Source: JACVRX01 sp963831385
GTDB taxonomy: Bacteria > Actinomycetota > Actinomycetes > Jiangellales > Jiangellaceae
Direction: 5' to 3'
Assembly (NCBI GenBank): GCA_963831385.1
Contig: CAWHPW010000009.1
Coordinates: 1-64,000, forward strand
DNA length: 64,000 nucleotides
In this document: positions 58,164 to 64,000 of the stretch, in pieces
Layout: the number at the start of each line of letters is the position of its first letter
Position numbering within the stretch: position 1 is the first letter of the stretch
Program-made: the position numbers and the translations under genes
The notes under the pieces: generated by a model
Databases searched by the model: none
The model's input: only the letters and a program-made list of their open reading frames with translations
Told to the model about the DNA's origin: nothing

Positions 58164-59552
58164 ATGGTCCTGAAGCATCCGAAATCGGCCAGCCGGCCGT
58201 CGACGCTGTCGGTTGATCCGCTGTTCACCACCGAAGGCGGGACAATTCCGCGGCACCGGCTGCAGGAATCGTCGATGGATCCCGATGTCGCCTTCCAGAT
58301 CATCCACGACGAGCTGATGCTCGACGGAAATGCCCGGACCAACCTCGCAACCTTCGTCAGCACCTGGATGGAGCCACAGGCCGACAAGCTGATGGCCGAA
58401 TGCTTCGACAAGAACATGATCGACAAGGACGAGTACCCGCAGACCGCGGAACTGGAGATGCGGTGTGTGGAGATCCTGTCCCGGTTGTGGAACGCACCTG
58501 ACAGCAGGCAGGCGACGGGCTGCTCGACGACGGGGTCGAGTGAAGCGGCGATGCTCGGCGGGCTCGCGCTCAAGCGTCGCTGGCAGAAGCGACGGGCTGC
58601 CGATGGCAAACCCACCGACAAGCCCAATCTGGTCATGGGCATCAACGTGCAGGTCTGCTGGGAGAAGTTCGCCAACTACTGGGATGTGGAGATGCGGCTC
58701 GTCCCGATGGAGGGCGACCGCTACCACCTGTCGGCCGAGGAGGCCGTGAAGGTCTGCGACGAGAACACGATCGGTGTCGTCGCGATCCTGGGTTCGACGT
58801 TCGACGGCTCGTACGAACCGGTCGCGGAAATCTGCGCGGCGCTCGATACGTACCAGGCCGAATCTGGACTTGACATCCCGGTGCACGTCGACGGCGCCTC
58901 CGGGGCGTTCATCGCACCGTTCTTGGACCGGGACCTGCAGTGGGACTTCCAGCTGCCTCGAGTGAGCTCGATCAACACCTCCGGCCACAAGTACGGGCTG
59001 GTCTACCCCGGCGTCGGTTGGATCATCTGGCGCGACGCCGAAGCGCTCCCCGACGACCTGGTCTTCTGGGTGAACTACCTCGGCGACAACATGCCCACCT
59101 TCGCGTTGAACTTCTCCCGGCCTGGTGCCCAGGTCGCCGCCCAGTACTACAACTTCCTCCGCCTCGGGATGGACGGGTACACGAAGGTGCAGGGTTACGC
59201 CCGCGATGTGGCGACCCGGCTGTCCGGTGAGATCGCCGAGCTGGGACCGTTCGAGCTGATCACACGTGGGGACGAACTGCCGGTCTTTGCATTCACGGTC
59301 AAGGACAAGATCGACAACTTTACCGTTTTCGACGTCTCCAACGCCCTTCGAGAACGCGGCTGGCAACTGCCCGCGTACACGTTCCCGAAAAACCGGGAGG
59401 ATCTCGGGGCATTGCGGGTGGTGGTCAGACGCGGATTCAGCCACGACCTGGCTGACATGCTCCTTGCCGACATCAAGCGTCAACTTCCCCAGCTGGAGAA
59501 GCAGCCCGAGCCCGTCCACGACACCGACAGCGCGGCTGCGTTCCACCACTGA
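58164..59552 (+). CDS. gadB: Glutamate decarboxylase
   Basis: A 462-residue PLP-dependent glutamate decarboxylase that converts glutamate plus H+ to GABA and CO2 and so consumes cytoplasmic protons. The PLP lysine is in SSINTSGHKYGLVYPGVGW near residue 275. The substrate region includes ATGCSTTGSSEAAMLGGLALKRRW and VHVDGASGAFIAPF. The N-terminus with DPDVAFQIIHDELMLDGNARTNLATF is standard. The ATG at 58164 has AGGAAGG seven bases upstream. No glutamate/GABA antiporter gene (gadC) is seen. A ClC transporter lies about 2 kb away on the other strand. Confidence 0.96.
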   Translation: MVLKHPKSASRPSTLSVDPLFTTEGGTIPRHRLQESSMDPDVAFQIIHDELMLDGNARTNLATFVSTWMEPQADKLMAECFDKNMIDKDEYPQTAELEMRCVEILSRLWNAPDSRQATGCSTTGSSEAAMLGGLALKRRWQKRRAADGKPTDKPNLVMGINVQVCWEKFANYWDVEMRLVPMEGDRYHLSAEEAVKVCDENTIGVVAILGSTFDGSYEPVAEICAALDTYQAESGLDIPVHVDGASGAFIAPFLDRDLQWDFQLPRVSSINTSGHKYGLVYPGVGWIIWRDAEALPDDLVFWVNYLGDNMPTFALNFSRPGAQVAAQYYNFLRLGMDGYTKVQGYARDVATRLSGEIAELGPFELITRGDELPVFAFTVKDKIDNFTVFDVSNALRERGWQLPAYTFPKNREDLGALRVVVRRGFSHDLADMLLADIKRQLPQLEKQPEPVHDTDSAAAFHH

Positions 59553-59564
59553 CGGCGTGGGGTG

Positions 59565-60428
59565 ATGTCCGGCACCACGTACCCGAACAATCCACCGGGC
59601 TGGACGCCGGTCGCGAGCCGGTCGATCGGCCCGTTCACGACCCACGTCACCTTTCAGCAGGAGGACGGATCCACCGTCGCGTGGTCGTCGCGCAGCCATC
59701 GCAAGCACGCCTCACTGCTCTCCCGGGTCCGACGTCGCCGCGAGCGCGTTCACCGAGCGGCTCGGCACGCGTCGTGGTGGATCGGGATTCTGTTCGCGGC
59801 GGGCTCGGTCTGCTTCCTGGTCGCGCCGATGCCGTGGTTCTTCGACCTGGTCAGCGCGACGACCGATGCCCTCGTCTTCTTCGTCGGCTCGCTGCTGTTC
59901 ACTTCAGCGGCAACGCTGCAATGGTTGGAGACGATCAACGCCGATCCTGGTCCGGCCGATCGGGCCGGCCGGCTGAAGGTCGTGACCTTCGAGCCGCGCC
60001 GGATCGACTGGTGGAGCAGCGGCGTCCAGCTCGTCGGGACGGTGTTCTTCAACTTCACCACCTTCCGGGCGTTGCAGACCAGCGTCGAGTCCAGCTCCTA
60101 CGACCAGTTGGTGTGGCGCCCAGACGCTCTCGGCTCGATCTGCTTTCTCGTCTCGGGATATCTCGCCTACGTCGAAGTCTCCGGGAGCCTGTGGTCGTGG
60201 CCGAAACGGACTCTCGAATCCCGCATCGTCACGGTGAACCTGCTTGGTTGCGTGGCCTTTGGAATCGCCGCCATTGCCTCCTACGTCGTCCCCTCGACCG
60301 ACGCGATGATCAGTACGGGTGTGACGAACCTGTTCACATCCCTGGGTGCCTTGGGCTTCCTGGTCGGCGCGATCCTCCTGCTCCCGGAAGGCAGCCAGGC
60401 GCCGGACAACCAGACGGTGACGGCTTGA
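59565..60428 (+). CDS. Membrane protein with YrhK-like helices
   Basis: A 287-residue protein with a basic N-terminal cytoplasmic part (RSHRKHASLLSRVRRRRERVHR) and about six hydrophobic segments in three pairs. Examples are HASWWIGILFAAGSVCFLVAP, TDALVFFVGSLLFTSAATLQWLE and LGSICFLVSGYLAYVEVSGS. The paired-helix pattern with GSxxFxxGS and LQxxE resembles the YrhK domain. The function is unknown. It follows gadB by 12 bases in the same direction and is likely co-transcribed, so a role in pH or GABA handling is conceivable but unproven. A GTG at 59562 is an alternative start one codon upstream. Confidence 0.75.
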   Translation: MSGTTYPNNPPGWTPVASRSIGPFTTHVTFQQEDGSTVAWSSRSHRKHASLLSRVRRRRERVHRAARHASWWIGILFAAGSVCFLVAPMPWFFDLVSATTDALVFFVGSLLFTSAATLQWLETINADPGPADRAGRLKVVTFEPRRIDWWSSGVQLVGTVFFNFTTFRALQTSVESSSYDQLVWRPDALGSICFLVSGYLAYVEVSGSLWSWPKRTLESRIVTVNLLGCVAFGIAAIASYVVPSTDAMISTGVTNLFTSLGALGFLVGAILLLPEGSQAPDNQTVTA

Positions 60429-60436
60429 GGTGGTGT

Positions 60437-61282
60437 TCATTGTGGCTGGGCGTGTGCGACGAGCCAGTGCAGCGCGGCGTCGGCGCTGGACATGACCGAG
60501 ATGTGGCCGTCCCCCGGCCGCAGCCACAGCTCTGCCGAAGGGCATCGGTCGGCGAGCCATGCGGCGTGGGCGCTGGGCGCAATCCGGTCGTCCTGGCCGT
60601 GCACGAAGAGGACCGGTGCAGCGATGTCGGCGGGGTCGAAGCCCCACGGAGCGACATAAGCGAGGTCGTCGTCGATCATCGGCCCAGGCCCGGCGGTCAG
60701 GGCAGGGCGCACGACGTCGATGAACCACGACCATTCCCCTGCCAGCGCAGCGTTGTCAGCCGCGGTGAAACCCGGGTCCAATTCGTGCCCCGACGCCTCG
60801 TATTGCTCTCTGGCCGTCCGGCCCTGAGCTGCCGCGGACAGAGTCGCTATCCCGGACTCAGCCATGCCGGCGAACCAGTCGAGGCCGCCGGCGCCGTAGG
60901 GCGCGAGGCCGGACACGGCGACCACGGCGCGCACGCGATCGGGCAGCAGTGCGGCGCATGCCAGCGCGTGGGCACTGCCACCGGAATGACCCACCACGGC
61001 GAACCGCTCGATGCCGAGCGCACCGGCGATAGCAACCACGTCCGCAGCCGCCGATGCGACGGTACGGCCCGGCATAGGCGTCGAACCGCCGTAACCCGGC
61101 CGATCATGCGAAACCCAGCGGATTCCGAGCCGTTCTGACAGCGGCAACAACGGGCGCGGTGGCGCGCCGATGTTGGGTGTGCCGTGGTGCCAGAAGACGG
61201 TGTGCGAGCTTCCGGCGTCCGCGCCCGTGTCATAGACGTGCAGAATCCTGTCCCCGGCCAGGTCGAGGTCGGTCTCGATCAT
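60437..61282 (-). CDS. Alpha/beta hydrolase linked to ECF42 module
   Basis: A 281-residue alpha/beta hydrolase of the esterase/haloperoxidase type without signal peptide. The nucleophile elbow is VVGHSGGSAHALACAALLP, the oxyanion strand VFWHHGTPNIG, the acid in LFVHGQDDRIAPSAHA and the catalytic His in RPGDGHISVM. The substrate is unknown. Its ATG overlaps the stop of the ECF42 sigma factor (ATGA), so it is the third gene of that operon and may be a direct target of the sigma factor. It is convergent with the membrane-protein gene after gadB. Confidence 0.9.
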   Translation of the reverse strand: MIETDLDLAGDRILHVYDTGADAGSSHTVFWHHGTPNIGAPPRPLLPLSERLGIRWVSHDRPGYGGSTPMPGRTVASAAADVVAIAGALGIERFAVVGHSGGSAHALACAALLPDRVRAVVAVSGLAPYGAGGLDWFAGMAESGIATLSAAAQGRTAREQYEASGHELDPGFTAADNAALAGEWSWFIDVVRPALTAGPGPMIDDDLAYVAPWGFDPADIAAPVLFVHGQDDRIAPSAHAAWLADRCPSAELWLRPGDGHISVMSSADAALHWLVAHAQPQ

Positions 61283-62517
61283 GGCTGTCCCATTCCGTCG
61301 ATGTCTGCGGTCAGCTCGTCGCGACGTCGCCCCAACTGTCGGCGTTCCTGATCGGTCTCGGCGAGCGCAAGCGCCTCGTCGAATGCCTGCACGGCCTCGG
61401 CGGTCAAGCCAGCGCGAGCGAGGAGGTCGGCTCGTGCAGCCGGCAGCAGGTGGGAGTTCTGCAGCCTCGGCTCGGCAGCCAAGTCGTCAAGCGCCGCGAC
61501 TCCAGCGAGCGGCTCGTCGCTCATGCCGACGGCGATCGCCCGGTTGAGCGCCACGATGGGAGACGGCCCGAGCTCCATCAGCTCGTCGTACAACGTCACG
61601 ATCGCCGGCCAGTCGGTGCCGGCGGCATCGCGCGCGGTGGCATGGGCCGCCGCGAGGTCGGCCTGGATCCGGTAGCTGCCGCGCTCGCTGCCTGGTAACT
61701 GTGTCAGGGCAAGCGCCTCGGCCATGGCTGCGGTGTCCCAACGGGATCGGTCCTGCTGTTCGAGAGTGACGAGCTCGCCGCCGACTGTTCGAGCGTTGCG
61801 GCGTGCGTGGTGCAGAAGCATCAGCGAGAGCAGCCCGCGGGACTCGTCGGACTCGGGCATGAGCTCGACCAGGAGCCGGCCCAGCCGGATCGCCTCGTCG
61901 GCCAGCTCGGCGTCGACTGCGGCATACCCTGAGGTGAAGATCAGGTAGATCACTGTCAGTACTCCGTCGAGCCGCTCGGGAAGCACCGAGGCGGTCGGTA
62001 CGCGATACGGGATGCTGGCATTTCTGATCTTGCGCTTGGCGCGCAGCAGGCGCTGTCCCATGGTCGCCTCGGTGGTCAGAAATGCGCGCGCGACGGCCGC
62101 GGTCGGCAGTCCCGCCACCACCTTGAGGGTCAGCGCCACCCGCGCCTCCATCGGCAGCGCCGGGTGACAGCAGGTAAAGATCAGTCTCAACCGGTCATCG
62201 TCGACAGTCGTACTGTGGGTGCTCGGATCCGGGCTGCGGCGGGACTCCTCGAGCGCGCTGAGCTCGGCCAGCTTGCCCCGCTCGACATTGGCGCGGCGGA
62301 TCAAGTCGATCGCCCGATGCCTCGCCGTGGTGGTCAGCCACGCGGCCGGATTCTCGGGGATACCGTCGAGTGGCCACCGTTGGAGCGCCCGCTCGGCGGC
62401 GTCCGCAACGGCATCCTCCGCCAGATCCCAATCACCGGTCGTGCCGATGAGCGCCGCGATGATCCGCAACCGCTCGGCCGCCAGGGCGTCGGCGACAGCT
62501 GTGCCGACCCGGTTCAC
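61279..62517 (-). CDS. ECF42-type RNA polymerase sigma factor
   Basis: A 412-residue sigma factor. Region 2 is in GTTGDWDLAEDAVADAAERAL and NPAAWLTTTARHRAIDLIRR; region 4 is in GLPTAAVARAFLTTEATMGQRLLRAKRKI. The C-terminal TPR-like extension includes LFTSGYAAVD-type helices, SRGLLSLMLLHHARRNAR and SYRIQADLAAAHATARDAAG. It has the ECF42 layout but is the most diverged of the three in the window. The GTG start at 62517 lies seven bases after the DGPF gene. It is intact and coupled downstream to a hydrolase gene. Confidence 0.92.
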   Translation of the reverse strand: MNRVGTAVADALAAERLRIIAALIGTTGDWDLAEDAVADAAERALQRWPLDGIPENPAAWLTTTARHRAIDLIRRANVERGKLAELSALEESRRSPDPSTHSTTVDDDRLRLIFTCCHPALPMEARVALTLKVVAGLPTAAVARAFLTTEATMGQRLLRAKRKIRNASIPYRVPTASVLPERLDGVLTVIYLIFTSGYAAVDAELADEAIRLGRLLVELMPESDESRGLLSLMLLHHARRNARTVGGELVTLEQQDRSRWDTAAMAEALALTQLPGSERGSYRIQADLAAAHATARDAAGTDWPAIVTLYDELMELGPSPIVALNRAIAVGMSDEPLAGVAALDDLAAEPRLQNSHLLPAARADLLARAGLTAEAVQAFDEALALAETDQERRQLGRRRDELTADIDGMGQP

Positions 62518-62524
62518 ACGTGGG

Positions 62525-62875
62525 TCACCCGGCCTCGTCGCCGAGCGGCCAGAGTGGCCGCAGCTCCAACCGACCGCCGGCCGCCATCGGGTGCTGCGCC
62601 GCGATCTCGATCGCCTCGTCGAGATCCCTGCACTCGAGGATGTCGAAGCCGACGATCCACTCTCGCGACTCCGCGAACGGACCGTCGGTCACCAACACCT
62701 TGCCGCCTCGCCGCCGCACGGTCGTGGAATCTTCCACCGGCCGCAGCCGGTCGCCCATGACCCACCTGCCGGCGGCTTCATGGGTGCCCACCCACGTGTC
62801 GATGTCCAGAGTGCCCTCGCCGGTCTCGTCGACGTCTGCATCCGGATCGGTGGCGACGAACATCAGGTACTTCAT
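62525..62875 (-). CDS. DGPF/YCII domain protein partnered with ECF42 sigma factor
   Basis: A 116-residue DGPF protein. It starts MKYLMFVATDPDAD, carries VLVTDGPFAESREWIVGFDILE and ends with GGRLELRPLW. The frame is open to 63259, but the ATG at 62875 is the family start and is preceded on its strand by GGGGAGCTGGC. It is the first gene of a three-gene operon with an ECF42 sigma factor and a hydrolase. Probable target and partner of the sigma factor; no enzymatic role is established for the family. Confidence 0.9.
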   Translation of the reverse strand: MKYLMFVATDPDADVDETGEGTLDIDTWVGTHEAAGRWVMGDRLRPVEDSTTVRRRGGKVLVTDGPFAESREWIVGFDILECRDLDEAIEIAAQHPMAAGGRLELRPLWPLGDEAG

Positions 62876-62981
62876 GCCAGCTCCCCACAGTGATTCAACG
62901 GATCCTACGAAGGACGACGAACGAGCTTTGCTGAATCCGACACCGTGCGATGAGCCGTCCATACGGTGACACCATGAGTAG

Positions 62982-64000
62982 ATGGTCCCGGCCGGCTGGC
63001 GGATGGCGCTTGTCGCCCTCGCCCTCACCGCCTGCACCATCGACACCAGTGCCGACGAGCGACCCGACCCCGATGACGACCGGGCGGTCCGAAGCAATGC
63101 CGCCCTGGGAGCCGCAATCGTCGCCGATGAGCCGGGGTGTTCCGGTGCGGTTGGAGTCGAAGGCGACGTCGTCTGGACGGGTGCTAGAGGTATCGCAGAC
63201 CTTGAATCCGGAGAAGCACTCACCGAGGACACGATTTTCGACATCGGGAACGTGGCCAACCAGTTGACGGCGACGGCGGTCCTTCTGCTGGCCGAAGAGG
63301 GCGAGCTGCGCCTTGAAAATCCGGTCTCTGTCTACCTCGACGGACTGCCCGGCTGGGCGGATGAGGTCACCGTCAGCAATCTCGTCCATCACACCAGCGG
63401 CCTGCCGGACTACGTCGACCTCCTGATGGACCAAGGACTCGAGCGGCACGATGCGACGACCCAGGAGCAAGCCGTTAGGGCGCTGGGTACCAGCGCTGGA
63501 CTGCAATTCGCGGCAGGATCCAGGTTCCGATACTCCGGCTCCGATTACCTATTGCTTGCAGAGATCGTGCATGCCGTGACCGGGTCGACCCTCCCGGAGG
63601 TTTTGGCGCAACGGGTGTTCGAGCCACTTGGGCTGGACATGACGATGGATCCGTCGGGCCAGTTCCCGGACAAGGCGGTGTCCTATCGCCGGGTCCTGGG
63701 CGGCAGCTACGAGGACGCTGACTGGGCCTGGGCGCAGGTCGGCGACGGCGGGATCCAGACCACACCGACGGAATTGGTTCGGTGGGCGGACAATTTTCGA
63801 ACGGGAGATCTCGGCGGTTCGACGCTGCAGTACGCCCAGCTGGCCGATGCGCCGAGGACCTCCTTGAGCATGTCGGAGCGGTTCGAGAACGAGCGTTACG
63901 GCGCCGGGTTCTTCATCGGCATCGACGGCGGGCTCTTCGACCTCGGTGAATGGGAGGGGTTCACCACGGCGATGGAGGTCACCCCGGACCGACGGGTCGC
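62982..64000 (+). CDS. Beta-lactamase-fold lipoprotein, catalytic residues replaced (partial)
   Basis: An open frame from the ATG at 62982 runs out of the window after 339 codons. The N-terminus MVPAGWRMALVALALTAC is a lipoprotein signal with lipobox LTAC. The rest is a serine beta-lactamase/penicillin-binding fold: FDIGNVANQLTATAVLLLAE, VSNLVHHTSGLPDYVD, RFRYSGSDYLLLAEIV and VFEPLGLDMT are all in place. In active members the first motif is SxxK (GSVSKQ); here it reads NVAN (residues 90-93), so Ser and Lys are both Asn. The second motif YxN reads YSG (184-186). The fold is otherwise well preserved, suggesting a binding or sensory role rather than decay. Confidence 0.85.
   Translation, partial: MVPAGWRMALVALALTACTIDTSADERPDPDDDRAVRSNAALGAAIVADEPGCSGAVGVEGDVVWTGARGIADLESGEALTEDTIFDIGNVANQLTATAVLLLAEEGELRLENPVSVYLDGLPGWADEVTVSNLVHHTSGLPDYVDLLMDQGLERHDATTQEQAVRALGTSAGLQFAAGSRFRYSGSDYLLLAEIVHAVTGSTLPEVLAQRVFEPLGLDMTMDPSGQFPDKAVSYRRVLGGSYEDADWAWAQVGDGGIQTTPTELVRWADNFRTGDLGGSTLQYAQLADAPRTSLSMSERFENERYGAGFFIGIDGGLFDLGEWEGFTTAMEVTPDRRV

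Overview
The window is GC-rich with strong third-position G/C bias and frequent GTG starts. It looks like a chromosomal segment of an actinomycete. Supporting signs are a GTP-type PEP carboxykinase, an LCP cell-wall ligase, a 13E12-type HNH protein with a mycobacterial-style LexA box, DinB/DUF664 proteins of the mycothiol-transferase type, a LMW-phosphatase-type ArsC of the actinobacterial kind and ECF42-type sigma factors. I cannot place the order or genus. No insertion sequence, phage gene, CRISPR array or rRNA is visible.

Layout. 1-17.8 kb is a patchwork of small stress and detoxification genes: DHFR-like, DinB, phosphotransferase, YciI, cupin, DUF899, VOC, GNAT and aldo/keto reductase. 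It also holds two PadR/membrane-protein pairs and the first ECF42 sigma/DGPF pair. 17.8-21.3 kb is an arsenic/metal block: ArsR, ArsM, a 20-residue cysteine-rich peptide with a very strong Shine-Dalgarno, ArsC, a zinc-ribbon protein and a broken CDF exporter. 21.3-29.6 kb is more core-like: lipoprotein, LCP protein, phosphoribosyltransferase, tRNA-Ser(GCU), pckG, Rieske oxygenase, CapA and tRNA-Arg(ACG). 29.8-36.2 kb holds a MazEF-like toxin-antitoxin pair, a LURP-one protein, a two-component system whose kinase is frameshifted, a CAAX protease and a hydrolase. 36.2-40.7 kb holds an MFS relic, a 38-residue acidic protein, the HNH protein with its LexA box, and the second ECF42/DGPF pair.

40.8-54.2 kb is the most striking region. 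Two MalT-like LuxR regulators bracket a tightly overlapping run on the + strand: cydA, cydB, a GH15 glucosidase, an NDH-2-like flavoprotein, a GMC oxidoreductase with a four-cysteine cluster, an MFS relic and aldose 1-epimerase. Together these could release glucose, mutarotate it, oxidise it and pass the electrons to a bd-type quinol oxidase. Downstream lie a lipoprotein, a ClC chloride transporter, zwf, glutamate decarboxylase and a membrane protein (possible acid and redox stress functions), then the third ECF42/DGPF pair. The window ends in a serine-hydrolase-fold lipoprotein whose catalytic residues are replaced.

Four otherwise well-conserved genes each carry one extra base: an ECF42 sigma factor, a DinB protein, the CDF exporter and the histidine kinase. 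A fifth gene, a PadR-linked membrane protein, has lost its stop codon and stays open antisense through its convergent neighbour. These are either recent pseudogenes or assembly errors and should be checked against reads before biology is inferred.
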